From assembly GCA_029964075.1 (NCBI GenBank), contig CM057136.1, positions 186,001-250,000 on the forward strand: DNA of 64,000 nt, read 5' to 3'. Shown here in pieces: positions 21,046-33,134 of the stretch. Numbering within the stretch: position 1 is the first letter of the stretch; each line of letters begins with the position of its first letter. The stretch is from Patiria pectinifera. Lineage: Eukaryota > Echinodermata > Asteroidea > Valvatida > Asterinidae. The position numbers and the translations under genes were made by a program. Under the pieces are notes generated by a model that saw only the letters and a program-made list of their open reading frames with translations, was not told the origin of the DNA and ran no database searches.

Positions 21046-22636
21046 TGTTACTTAAGCCTCATATTCGGGGTGTCGCTTATCCGGTATTTGGTCACTTACT
21101 AATTATATCATTTATTTTGAGGCAGATGAGCTAGTTGACTAAAATCTGTCAAACCTTTAACATAATTTGTTATATTTTATAGCTATCGGGAATATAGGGT
21201 AAATATTTGGGGGGAAAAATCATAGTTTTCCGGTTTTGTAAAAAAAAAATGAGAAAGTCTGACAACATTCCAAAGGGAAAACGTTCTTTCGCGCAACTTC
21301 CAGGCAAATGTGATCTTGCAGAGTTAGCCGGTTGTGCTGTGAGATATGGCAACAGTTTGCACTTCATTGTCATAAATGAAGGATATTAAACACATTGTTA
21401 CGCAACCTCGCCCTCTGCAGGGTGTCGAGAGTATGCGCCCACCACTATCTGCTCTCTTACCCTGGTATTGCATCATTTGCATGTGCACAATTTTTGAAAA
21501 CGTATGAAAAAGAGGAATAGTCTGGTGCCTGCCTGTGCGTTACAATAGTTTTTTTTTGTATGCGGTGTCTGTGGTAAAAACAGAATCAATTTGTTGCACC
21601 GTGAGCTACGACAACACGATTGTTTTTTAAGTTAAAATGCTACAATCTTAATCAGTTTTTTTATCAATCGAAATTAGGAGTGGGTGGGTGGGTCAAAATA
21701 ATTTGGAAAAAAAATCGAAATTTTAAAACATTTAAAGTTCTGAATGGCCCCTTATCCATCCCGCCAATCTGCAGTATCACATTTGATATTAATATGAGCA
21801 AATTGGAAAGGGATGGAGTATTATTGAGAAGGCGTGGACGTTATAATTACAATGATAGTAAAAACACGTAATGCACGTTGGAAATACAACACCAACTACA
21901 CGATATAAATCCATTACTATAGCCGATCGCGGTATCGAATCAGGATACAGGAAAATAGGTTTTGTGGAAACCATTTGAAATGTTTAGATTTGTTAATCAT
22001 AATTATAAGGGAGAGTTAAAACATTGGAATGTGTGGGTTTTTAAGCTCTTGCAAGACTACATGTCACCTCGTGGTCGGTCCGTCGGTCTGTCTGTCTGTC
22101 TGTCCCCTAAAATTGACCAAAAATAATTGACTTATTGACCAAATGCCATGCCGTGGTCATAAAATGCACTCTTGCCGACGGTATTCGGAACAGCGATTTT
22201 GTTCGATCGATGCGCACGCGCGGTTTTTTTTTGGGATTTGTCTGTCCCCGACAATTGACCAAAATCAGCCCATAGGTTTCCCACAAAAAAGAACTACCAC
22301 TTAAATTTTAATTAAAAATAAGCAAACAAAATAAATTAAAAAGTAAACAAAAATTGTTTGTAACAATTTCGTAAGATGTTTATGAAAAGTTTGTAAATGG
22401 CGACAAAATATGTGCAGTAATGATACTGTCACGTGGTATTTATCTCAAATCGATATAAATCTAGGTAACGTCTGAAGTATGGTGTTCTATAATGTGCAGA
22501 GATCCTTTTGATAGATTTCATGCAAGACTTTCATGTAAGATGGCCAGAGCTTATTGTGCACTCGCTTGGTTTTTGTAGGGATGTTTGTTTGTTTAGTTTT
22601 TTGGAAGGGGTGGGTTTGGCTTTTTTTTTATCTTAG
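21046..22636. other. No gene recognised; single end of the GGGGCCATTCAG MITE
   Basis: At 21,671-21,754 the string gtgggtgggtgggtcaaaataatttgg...agttctgaatggcccctta matches the right terminus of the element at 57,510-58,349, with tta immediately after it. No paired left end is visible, so it is a solo end. A (tctg)n tract lies at about 22,089-22,106, beside aaaattgaccaaaa repeats. Confidence 0.5.
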
Positions 22637-22951
22637 TGGATACAATCGATACCGAAAACATACCGGCAATGTATTTTTTATTGCGTGAAATTTTCTTCAT
22701 TTTAGTGACCCTTATGGGCATGGTTTTGGCTGAAAGGGTCTGCTACTTCAGCCAGGAGCCTGATGCGAGACAGCCAGGCCGTCTTCGCTGGTTTATGCCG
22801 GGGAGTAAGGAAGATCGTTGCGCCTGTACCAGTACCAGACCAGGTTCCGTCTACACGCAACCACTCCATTGGTCTCATCCACCGTTCTACACGGACACTC
22901 CCATCTTTACCAACGACCAGGAGGACATCCATGATTACTTCGACTGTCATG
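22637..22951 (+). CDS. Signal-peptide exon, probable first coding exon of the discoidin gene
   Basis: A strong acceptor (T-rich tract, tcttag) ends at 22,636 and a consensus donor (G|gtgagt) follows 22,951. The first ATG, at 22,669, opens MYFLLREIFFILVTLMGMVLA, a classic signal peptide with a likely cut after VLA. About 73 residues of a Cys-, Pro- and Asp-rich extracellular segment follow, with no family I recognise. The exon ends in phase 1, the phase in which the F5/8C exon at 34,787 begins. A direct join would give 255 aa in all. The ~11.8-kb intron is long, and extra exons may exist inside it. Confidence 0.6.
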
Positions 22952-24128
22952 GTGAGTATAGGCCTATTGTAATATGAATACCTAAGACCTAATGACATTA
23001 CACTTTGTTTACATAAAACAAGCGCAAACACAAAAGGATTTTTTTTTTAGGAATATTGCCACTCTGTGCTATAAAGCATTCTATATTCCTTCAAGGACAT
23101 CATATTCTTTGAAACTGCGTTCGGAAAACAAATCGAACGTTTGAAGAATCACGGAGATTATAACCTATGGTGTACTGTTGACAACACAATGCATCGCCTC
23201 TTCAAAAGGCGACGGCACGATGGCACCGTTGCATCATCACGTCGTGCCCGTTGCGTCGCACCGTCCTTTTAATCTTGTAGATTTTTGTGCCTGAAAGTTG
23301 CTCCTTCCGTCGCCAGTCGCGTCGCACCGTCGTGTGTCGCGTCTGTCACCGCGTTGTGCATCGCCTCGTGCTTCCGCCCTCTAAACATTTTAATGTTGCC
23401 CTTACTGTGTGTAGGGAGTCCATTGAATTGTATTTTTTTAAAGAAGTCTCATACATTTTTGTATCACTAGAAACCACATTACACAACAAAATCAATAGCG
23501 CCGAATCCATTGAAAAATGCTCCAAGGCGCTTTACAATCAAACAATTTATATAAATAACAGGAATGTATATTAAATTTAAAAATGTGATTTTAAATCTCA
23601 AAAATTGATGACATAACACTATAGTACAGGTAATTAAAAAGCCTGAACCACAAATCGACACCCCCGAACAGAGCAGACAGCAACCCCCTCCAAGCCTGAC
23701 AAAATCAAACAAATTATACAAGTAAAAAAAAACAAACAAAAACAAAAACATGATTCCATTTTGGAGATACAACAATTTAAATGGCCAAATTTGGAGTTTC
23801 AATTCTGCAAGATTTACGTTATTTACTTTCAACATGTTTTATAAATCTAAATCATAGGATCCCCATTAAACAAACAGTAACTTGATTTTTGAATCAGATT
23901 TTTTCCACTAATAACAAAAAAGTAACGACCCCCCCCCCCGACCTTCGCACTGTCCAGGCACGCACCGAGCAAACACCGCGATGCGACCAGACAATGCCAG
24001 ACGGCCCGCCGTTACGCACGGGCAAAGTATAGTTCCGATCCCGCACCACGCAATGCAGCAACGCGAAGTAAGGTGTGCATGCACGGGTTATTACTGTTAC
24101 CGCGTGCCAGACTACATGTAAGTGTAGT
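22952..24128. other. No gene recognised; CGTCGC-rich patch
   Basis: Between 23,160 and 23,380 the DNA is unusually rich in cgtcgc / gcgacg strings (gtcgcgtcgcaccgtc). The same theme occurs around 35,450-36,050 and probably marks a transposon family. Two overlapping open frames there are composition artefacts. A C run lies at 23,930-23,939. Confidence 0.5.
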
Positions 24129-24752
24129 CAGGGGCGGTGGAACCGGGGGAATCGGGGGGGGGGGGTGCCCCCCCCCCGATTTTCTCAGGCCAACACAAGT
24201 TCCCCTCTCGCGGAGATAAATGTGCCCCTTGAGATGAAAACAAAACTGCCCCTTAACACACACATGAAAGCATATTATCGCGCTACAAACTAAATTGTTT
24301 CCTCTCTTGTAATGAAAAACTGCCCCTCAAAAACACAAGTGCCCCTCGCATTAACAAGATTGTGCACCTTCTCGAGTTGGAAAACTACCCCTCGAAAGCA
24401 CAATTTTAGTAGTGCCCCGCTGAGCTGGCATCAAAAGTTTTTCCATCTTTTCCTAAAATAAAGTTTGTTAAAATGGTCAGAAATTGCCTCAGATCGCACC
24501 ACAGAGCATCTAGAATCCATATTTTTCCGGGGCCCTTAAGCGGGCCCCGACCCCGACGCCGTGAACTTGTGGACCAACTTTTAGGACCAATTCCCCCCCC
24601 CTTCAAAACAAATTGTGTTCTGGATCCGCCATTGCGGAGGCCGAAGGGCTCTCACTTTCAAACCGACGGAAGGTGCCCCCTTTTTCTGGATAAGTGCCCC
24701 TATTTGGTGTGCCCCCCCCCCCCCTAGTTTGAAAAGCGTTCCGCCGCCCCTG
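24129..24752. mobile_element. hAT-like MITE, 624 bp (CAGGGGCGG ends)
   Basis: Left end caggggcggtggaacc and right end ttccgccgcccctg pair as inverted repeats. The flanking octamers agtgtagt and gcggtagt agree at 5 of 8 positions, so any 8-bp duplication has decayed. G and C runs lie just inside both ends. The interior (about 24,400-24,600) contains a segment, cagagcatctagaatccat and nearby gcctcagatcgcaccac, that recurs at 37,290-37,460 and 54,440-54,790. Confidence 0.75.
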
Positions 24753-26268
24753 GCGGTAGTAGATAATCAGTCTGGTTGCCGCTACACAATTCGCAATGGT
24801 TTTTACTAAATTTTCTCGTTTCGCCTCTGTACCCGGCCTTTAAAATGCTTTGCGGAAAGGTGCGGCAAGCTTCTAATCATTTCTTTTTGTACCACTGTTT
24901 TAATAAAAGTCTGAACTTTCTGGGTACGTGTGTACTAGTCTTTACCATTTTTATTTAAAATAGATTTTAGTTTTACATGGGTTTAAATCGAAGTGGCGGC
25001 GCACACGGTAATGTTTGGCGCAATCGGTCGATATGGAAAGCGCGAGCTGAGTATTGTGGGTTTTTTCATCCAAATGACTGCACACTTTTTAATTAATGGT
25101 TTTAGAAATAGTTGTCAGTATTCCTCTTGGTATATCAGGATACTTGTATTTTAAGAGCCATATTGATACTTATTAGCACGGTTTGAAATTTTTGCGTGGT
25201 TACAGTTACTCGGCCCAGAACCAATAAACTCCCTACTGAGTGTTTCGTCTCAACTTCTCCTGGGGCAAACTACATGCCTGATGTAGACTTGACTCAAGTC
25301 GGACTTTATATAAGTTGATATCCAAAACAACCGCTGCCAGTGACCCTCTGCATTCCATCACTAACATCTTTCTAGGAGTACAAGCGCCACATTAACACGC
25401 GTGTCACTTCATTGCCATATAACAATGCGCGGACAGTCTGCAAAGCATGCGTGCAACGTCGACAGTCAAGAAAATGTGCATAATGATTGTTGATTTACTT
25501 AAGAAGCAATACATATCCACGATCAAATGAACAGAACTTCTCAAAATACATCAATAACCAGGACGTGTGTGTGTATGTATATATTACGCCTATCGTCCGG
25601 TTTGATGACGTCAAAGCATTAGGATGCCTAACGTAAACAGATGGTGTCATCATTCTAGAACTTCGCCAAGTAGTCTTCGTTGTTTAAAGAATCATTTTGT
25701 TACGATTTAGCAAGTAGAAAAACAAAAACCTTTTCGTTTACTTGCTGCTAGAAAGGGCGTAGAGGGCGCCCTTTTAAGTAGTGATGTCATCACGACATTG
25801 TTTGTGTTTAATTCGTGTAGTAAAATGTTTTCGTATTCAAGTTATATTCATTTTTTATTGCACTTTTCGGTAACACAGAAAGTAAAGATCAAGCGTCATT
25901 ATGCTCCGGAGTCAAAAATATTGCCCAGGGCAATATTTACCGCTCCGCATAAAAAATGAACATAGTAGGGCCTACTTCAGTCAGTGCAAAAAGTTGATGT
26001 CCAAACTAATTTTTTCAACTTTTCATCTGAAATCGCTTGTAATTTGACCCTGATGACGTCTCAAAATTCGTCACATTGCCGGAACAGGGTTCATGTTTAA
26101 ACCAGGTTACCTCCTCGTCCATTCACCCGTTATTTCGAAGCAGTATGTTTTCTTATGATTTTGAGGATTCTGTCCGTATTTTGAATTCATCTAACTTTAA
26201 CCTTCCGGTAACTTCGGGAGGAAAGGTCAAGCATGTTAATGAAGGTGTGGCCTATCAGATTTGCAAAA
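24753..26268. other. No gene recognised
   Basis: A 23-bp palindrome (aaatattgccc-a-gggcaatattt) lies at about 25,916-25,938 between matching ctccgg/ccgctccg strings. A gatgacgtcaa string is at about 25,603. No coding exon was found. This stretch would be intronic if the discoidin model is right. Confidence 0.45.
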
Positions 26269-27044
26269 TATAGGTTTTCCCGGCCAATTTCCGATTTTTT
26301 TCTGATCATTTTCGTTTTTAGCCATACAATTTCGCGTGATGTTTAACACATACCTGATCAAATTGGGGCTTCTTTTTCATTGTTTGGGCATTCAATTTCA
26401 ATTTGTTGGCACCCAAGATTTTTCTCCAAAAGTTCGTTTTCGTTTTGGGGCATTCTATTTCGTTTTGGTGCGTTCAAATTTTTGGTTGACAATTTGAACA
26501 GAAAACCTCTAGCTGAACAGAGTCTTTCTGAATTGACATCACAGCAACAGCGTCCTCAGTAGTCCGGAAAGCATGGAAACGTTTAACTGTTTAAACAAGT
26601 GCACTTTGCAATAAGAGTATTATCAAAAAGGGATGTCAAATAGTTTTCATGCATTTCAGAGGAGTCGAAAGTTGCAGAAAATGTGTTCCTCAGATAAATT
26701 CATTGCATGCACTCTTTCAGAAAGAGAGGTGTGCATCTACGGATTGAAGACGTCGGATGTAATTTACGCAGAGATAATTCAGAATTTTATAGGAATACGG
26801 TCATACAGAAAGATGCTTGATAAAATGTACAATATTGCCCATTAATATAAATGAATGTCCGATCAACCCTTACTGCCTGTTCAGATGAAACTGAATGAAC
26901 AAGACGATATTTTAGAATGTTAGGATAGTGAAATTGAAGGATTCTTTTTGATGACGATATGCGTAATTTTTCAATTTTAATCTAAATTGAATGAACCAGG
27001 TGTTACATTGGATACAAAATTGGTGAAATAGCCGGGAAAACCTA
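26269..27044 (+). mobile_element. TATA-flanked inverted-repeat element, copy B (shortened)
   Basis: Begins tataggttttcccggccaat and ends atagccgggaaaacctaat; 776 bp. Contains gggcattcaatttc, tcgttttggggcattctatttcg and gaatgtccgatcaaccctta, all shared with copies C and D, but lacks their middle part. No coding capacity. Confidence 0.8.
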
Positions 27045-27782
27045 ATAACATGATTGTTTATTATTTTGTCCATGAGTTAAAAAAATGACGATTTGGTAAT
27101 TTGATACCCGATGACGTCATGAAGATGTACCCTCTTTATCAGGGTTGATTTTCGTTCCATGTTTCAAGTTCCTGCTGGGAACAGGTTGAAGAAGAGTCGC
27201 TGAGAATGACGGTCCGGGGAAAAGAAAGAAAAGCTCGTACGATTCTAAAACGATGGCCGGGTTGTGGCAGATTCCCCAAATATAAATATAAGCTGCCGTA
27301 CTCAAGGATAATTATTTTCACTAAAAGCGTGATCACTGAAGCCTTTCTGTATTTTATGCTATGTCATTTATAATTCATTAACCACCGGAATACACACAAA
27401 GGAACGCAGTCATCAAGTGCTTGCTTTCTGCCTCATTGCTTGCCAGTATTGTTGATAGGTTATTAAATATGAATTTAATAATTTTCCTCCATCGTGGATT
27501 TTTTAATGATGATTTTGCACTTAAATGCAAGGCCAGTAGAATCGGACTTACAAGAGACTGACTGAGACCTCATAGTGTGTACATTCATGTACATCTTCCT
27601 GATTTGAGAGTCACAGGGAGCAATGATATTTGGAAGAAGTAACAATATTCAAACGATATGAGACAGGGAGGTACTGATAAAGGGAATGATTCAGTCGTTC
27701 GTTAATGAGTATGAAGACAAACATTGGATCATTGCCTTTTAAACTATGAAGAAGTCGGCCAAGAATAGTCCTTCCTTTTCAA
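27045..27782. other. No gene recognised
   Basis: The segment around 27,365-27,440 (ccggaatacacacaaagg, gctttctgcctcattgc) recurs at about 30,010-30,090, indicating a dispersed repeat. Nothing coding is supported. Confidence 0.45.
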
Positions 27783-29386
27783 TATAGGTTTTCCCGGAGA
27801 AATTCCGAATTGTTTTCATTATCAGTTTCATTATCAGCCATTAAATTTCGCGTGAGTTTTGCACATGTGGTCAAATTGGGGTTTCTTTTTCATTTTAGGT
27901 TCATTCAATTTCTTTTTTAGGCAGCCAAGAGTTTTGCTCTGAATGTTCGTTTTCGTTTCCGGACATCCTATTTCGTTTTTGTGCATTCAAGACTTAACTC
28001 GCAGCAGTCTAAATTTAAGTCTTTGCAACCTTTTGACGGTTGACGCATTCAAATTAGCGACCATCCGTGCGCTTATATCGTATAACCATGCGTTTCGTTT
28101 CTTATTCGTTTACGGGCGATTGCTTTCATCGTTTGGTCATTTAAGTTAGTAAGATTTTTTAATCGAGATATTTTCCTATTTTCCTCCAAGGTTCATTTCC
28201 CCCAAAAATCTTGATGACTACAAAATTTGCAATGTTACAAATTAATTGATATGAGGGAAAACAACATGTAACGAAATAATTGAAAGGGACTAAGATCATT
28301 TCCTTTTCACTGTTGATCTTTTCTACATGAGCAAGGGGCATGAGCAAGGGGCATCTTTACGTTGACGATTTCTTGACGTGCAAGCCATCGGGACACGCAT
28401 GTTTGGCAATGGTTGTACCATCGGGAACAATAAAGCGTTATTTCTTAAATGTTTTCTTGCGTATGTCAGTTACCGTATTCAAAGGTCCCATGCAAAGTAA
28501 GATTTCAATGCAAACCTTGAAAAAACATCTTTGTGTCACATTTAACCAAATTTAAAAGGTTGTTTTGGTGCCTTCTCTGTTTTTATGCTAATGCAAAGTT
28601 TCATATTCATCAGAAAACCTGTGATGGCATTCTGGGCATGATTAATGTTACATGGCTATTTCAGCACAAAAAGTTGCTAGAATTTTACATATTTTGCTGT
28701 CATAAATTTCTTTTAATTGGTGATTCTTTGATGTGTCAGTACATGGCAGTAAGCCATCAAGCAACCCTTTCCCACAAATGTTTTCAATAAGCAAATTTGG
28801 ATGAATAATTTAAACGAAAAAACCCAAACTGAACTATGTCTTCCTGAAGTGACATCACAGTAACAGTGCGCCTATACGTAGTCCGGAAAAGCATGGAAAC
28901 TTTTAAATGTTTAAAGAAGTGCACTTTTGCAATAACATTAACCAAAAAATGTTGTCAAATGTGTAGTTTTTTTTTTACATTTCACAAAGAGTTAAACAAA
29001 AAGAATTCCTGAGAAAAAAATCATTGCACATACCCTTTAATTAAGAAAGAAAGGCATCTTTGGATTGAAGACATTAAATATGAGTTACGCTAAGGAATAC
29101 TGACACGTATGCAGTCTTAAAAGATGTTTGACAAAATGTGAAATATGCTTGCCCATTAATGAAAACGAATGCCCGGTCAACCCGTTAATGCTGGTTTAGA
29201 CGAAATTAAATGAACAAAGCGATACTTTTAATATGAACGCATCTTTGATGTGGACGATAGTGAATTGAATTATTCTTTTTGATTGTGAAATGCCAATCTG
29301 CGTGATCTTTCAATGTCAATCTAAATCGAATGAGCTAGGCGTTAAAATGAATAAAAAATTGGTGAAATTGGCAGGGAAAACCTATA
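27783..29386 (+). mobile_element. TATA-flanked inverted-repeat element, copy D
   Basis: Flanked by tata on both sides (27,783-27,786 and 29,383-29,386), with ends ggttttcccggag and ggcagggaaaacc. At 1.6 kb it is collinear with copy C. Shared interior landmarks: gcacatgtggtcaaattggg, gaggttcatttcccccaaaa-type tract, ctttacgttgacgatttctt, cccgtatt-free tail tgcccggtcaacccgttaatg. Short open frames at 27,943, 28,340 and 28,533 are not conserved in copies A or C. Confidence 0.85.
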
Positions 29387-29442
29387 ATAAGACAAATATC
29401 ACTGTCGATTCAAATTAAAATTACGGTTGTCACTATTTTTAT

Positions 29443-29922
29443 TATAGGCTTTCCCGGCTATTTCAAAACGTTCTTCATTCGAATTCACTGTTTCTAATAT
29501 TCAAATTCGTCCATCAACATCCATTTAGTGCACTTCCAATGTTTAATTTTGTCTTTTGTCAGACAATTTCAAATTCAGTTCATACAAGCAAATTCAAACA
29601 ATGATTACACGTTTTCGTCCGGGAGCATTCTATCTCGTCTCGTCTACGCCAAACCTTTCAAATTCGTCTAATTGATTTATATAAGACGAATTCGATCTCT
29701 GAATGCTACCATTCGGAAACAGCTAAGACGAATTTAATCTGTAATGTCGAATATTCTCGACCCGGTGACTAAAGAGGGTGACCAAACTTTGAAATTGAAT
29801 TGTAAATGACTAATTTAAGTGTTTTTCCTAAAGCATTTGAAATTTTTCTCGGACGAAATTATTGAATGTTAGAGTTGGTGAATTTGAATGAAAATGTTTT
29901 TAAACAGCCGGGAAAACCTATA
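29443..29922. mobile_element. TATA-flanked inverted-repeat element, divergent copy E
   Basis: Flanked by tata (29,443-29,446 and 29,919-29,922), with ends ggctttcccggct and agccgggaaaacc. The 480-bp interior is unlike copies A-D except for repeated attcaaattcgtc / gacgaatt strings. It lies only 56 bp after copy D and shares its termini, so it is a related non-autonomous subfamily. Confidence 0.8.
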
Positions 29923-30729
29923 GTATCTTAAAACGTAACATTGCCAAGGCCTTTCTGGTAAATTTTTTTCTCTCATCAATTTGATTATAAAGTAGGCCTC
30001 GTTCATTTATGATGCAGTTACTCCGGGAAAATACACAAAAGAGGCACAACCATTAATTGCTAGCTTTCTGCCTCGTCTTCTCCCCCAAATGTCAATTAGG
30101 CATCGATAAAAATAAATAAATTAAGTCAAATTATCCATGACATTTCAATTGTGTAGTTCACTGAAAAGCAGAGCCAACATAAAAAAAAACCTGAAAGCGG
30201 ATTACTCCATGAACTTATGTTTTTTTCATCACAGAGTACGCGCAACCCTTGGGGTAACCCATCGGATACGCACCAATGGCGGGGATTTCTAGTCAGGATT
30301 TGGAGGGCACAGTAGCGTCGACAGACGAATCTCCGGGGAGGGGAGATTGCCATGTAGGCATATTAATGGTTTGAGCTTAGTGGTAGCCCGCTAGCCAAAT
30401 GCGAGTAAATACAGCAGCGGGCTAGTCAAAGCACTTGTTACATAACGGTGTAATAATTCGTTTGTCTTGTTAACGACCTATACTATTTAGGGAGATATTT
30501 CAAGGGGGAATTAATTTAAATTATGTGGTAGTTTAATGTTTGTAATGTAAAGTTGAATGTATTCTAATGTTTTGAGCACGAGAACCACGACACTTTCTAT
30601 TGTATACCATTGTATATCAACCAAATCAATCAATCAAATCAAGCAAAACCATTAAAGTATAGTCCCCCTTGCGAGTCAAAATTATTGAAATAAGGCATGC
30701 AACTTTCTCGTGTATCCGCGGATTTTAGC
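29923..30729. other. No gene recognised
   Basis: AT-rich, with a dispersed-repeat fragment at 30,010-30,110 related to 27,365-27,440. No splice-bounded coding segment is convincing. Confidence 0.45.
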
Positions 30730-31165
30730 GTTTTTAATGGGAATTGCGGCCTAAAATCCCAGAAAATGTCATGTTTTGGATTGATTAATACTTATCCTAT
30801 TTCGAAGGTCTGGTTGAAAGGAAACTATTCGAATGTCTTACCGTTCCAAAGAAAGAAGGGGGTGACGGTCGTTTACATCGCGTGGATCGGACGCGGCGGA
30901 CATTTCAGCCGTGTCCATTCAATGTACGGTACTCGTTGCGCAAATAATACACACGGCGCAAATATTGTTTCTCGCGCGTCCGCAAAATACGATGCACTGG
31001 TAAGACAAGTGCGGCAGAATTCAAGACTAGCAGCCAACAGCTCGATTTTTGAAAGTCAAACTTTTGTCTTTTAAAGGATGGTTATGGTGTCGATATTTAT
31101 ATCCTTTTTAAATGCTCTTTCCAATTTTGTTGCCCAACTTGGCGCATTCGAGAACGTAATATCCC
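30730..31165 (+). repeat. Dispersed repeat, copy 1 (relative at 36,075-36,590)
   Basis: Shared landmarks are gtctggttgaaaggaaacta, atgtcttaccgttcc, tccattcaatgta and aacagctc(g/t)atttttga. This copy has a 125-codon open frame (30,697-31,074), but the other copy breaks it. No domain is recognisable, so I do not call a gene. It is probably a transposable-element fragment. Confidence 0.65.
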
Positions 31166-31337
31166 TTTAAAAAATGCCGGTCTCAGAAAAAAAATAATCT
31201 GATACTGACGCGCATTTGGCTTGTTTCATGTCATTGCGCCGCCGACTTTTGCGCCAAAACCGCTAGCTTGTAAATTTACAAAAAAAAACAAACATGGCCT
31301 GGCTTTGCGTTTTTGTAGAGCGTACCGGTATTGCTGC

Positions 31338-31447
31338 CAAACAAACAAACAAACAAACAAACAAACAAACAAACACCCCAACAAACAAACAAACAAACAC
31401 CCCAACACCCCAACACCCCAACAAACACCCCAACAAACAAACAAACG
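31338..31447. repeat. (AAAC)n microsatellite with ACCCC interruptions
   Basis: aaac tetramers interspersed with caccccaac units. Translated, this gives Lys-Gln-Thr-Asn and Thr-Pro repeats; the minus strand gives Cys/Val/Phe-rich frames. Neither looks like protein coding. Confidence 0.95.
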
Positions 31448-31650
31448 ACATAGTATCTCGTTTAAACTACTTAATATCTCAATTAAACTGCTTATTATCT
31501 CGGTTAAACGACTTATTATCTTGTTTAAACGATTTATTATTTCGTTTAAACGACTTACTTATCTGCTTTAAACGACGGATTTTACCTTGTTTAAACGACT
31601 TTTTTATCTGGTTTATAAACGACTTATATCTTATGAATGACTTATTAGTC
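31448..31650 (+). repeat. 21-bp minisatellite (GTTTAAACGACTTATTATCTC), ~9 units
   Basis: Imperfect units of about 21 bp such as gtttaaacgacttattatct. Because 21 is a multiple of three, one frame stays open and reads as a heptad (RLNDLLS), giving a 186-codon open frame across the microsatellite and this array. No start context, splice site or conserved flank supports a gene. Confidence 0.85.
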
Positions 31651-33134
31651 TCTCGTTCAAACGAGCCTAGGCGCACTATTAAAGTGAAATTCGCGCTACT
31701 AAGGTGTTCCCCATCTGCCATCTCACATCTCGCATCTGGTGTGGATGACCTGACCTTTGTGTCGCGAGTTGTAATATGCAAATTTGGAACAATTATCAAC
31801 CCTTTTACACACAAGAGATTTGCATTCATTAACGGGCGCTTGAGTGAAACATGATAATCACAATACTTGAAACACTTCGTCTGATTGAGCTACAGCGTCA
31901 ATGTACAAATCGAAATCAACACTAGTCCATCGGAGCCAGGGGCTGAAATTTCACACATTGGTACCATCTCAAGGGACTAATCGCCACTATGATTTTGTTT
32001 TTCCTACATATGTAAAAAAAAATATCAGAAAAGTATGATAGACTTTTGTAGGTGATAGCTTAATGTGGAATTTGGGGCTTGTTCCATGACATCACTGATG
32101 GAAGCTCAAATCCGATATTTTTACATCATACAATAACAACAAACTTTATTTTACTCCATAAAACACTTGCTTGATGTCCTCTACGGCATCCCAACATTAA
32201 ATGCTTTCAAAGATTACAATTAATTCACCTGTATATGGCTAAACACTGTATTGAGGCCACCTGCCTAATGTGGCCAACATGTCATTGCATGTCATAAGCT
32301 CATAAAAGGGAATGTACAACATAGCTTTTCCTGTAAGTTTCAGAAAAGGCTGTATTTGGGGGTAAGTATTTTATAGCAAACTTACCCGGACTTGTATGAC
32401 GTTTTGTGTTCATAGATGCTGGAAACCCCAAGAAACAATCATTTTCTTGTAGTCTGGCTCCCCGACCCCTGTTTAAATGAAACACAGCACTTTATAGACG
32501 GGGGCCATTTTATAGACCAATTGTATGGTCAGGGAACCAGTCTATGTACCCGTTCATCGAAGGAATGCAATCGATTGCAAACAAAATGTCAACTAACTAA
32601 ATATGGTTATTTGGGGGCCACCCCCCCCTGTCACGCCGACCTGCCTGTAACACAGTTCATAATATACGATCACTACATCAACCACAATGAATTTGAAAAA
32701 CACCTTGCATGTGACTATATAATTGTTGATATGCAAATGTGATTTGCCTGACAGCCTTGTGGAACTTGGTGTTCTTCTGGAGCTTCTTCAGTGGCGCTAC
32801 CTTGAAAGCACTGGGTGCAGTCCTCCTCGAGAACACATAGGCCATGTACCGGGCAAACATGACGGTACAGGGCAGATACCGACTTGTTATGGGCTTGTTC
32901 TGGCAGTACCGTACAGTTTCAATGATCCAAAACCAGAAACGGGCCGTTGGTAGCTTGATTGCGGCAATGCGGTTCCGTGTTGACGGCACTGAGCTGGTGC
33001 AGTGCTGGCAAACCTTAATGGTAGCACAATACAAAGCCTGAATCGGGCCAGTGCCGGCCCTCTTGCGACAAGTTGGATTAAAAACAAAATTATGGTTAAC
33101 AGAATTTAAATTTACCCTTTGCCGGTGTACGGTT
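31651..33134. other. No gene recognised
   Basis: At 32,452-32,560 a segment (agtctggctccccgac, agggaaccagtcta, acccgttcat) resembles 10,505-10,610. A GC-richer patch at 32,750-33,060 keeps several frames open on both strands, but none shows splice signals or a known motif. Confidence 0.45.

Noticed and set aside
30697-31074. 125-aa open frame
   Set aside because: It lies in a dispersed repeat whose second copy (36,075-36,590) has indels that break the frame, so it is not under coding constraint.
31294-31854. 186-codon Thr/Gln then Leu/Asn-rich protein
   Set aside because: Covers a microsatellite and a 21-bp minisatellite only; no start context or recognisable domain.
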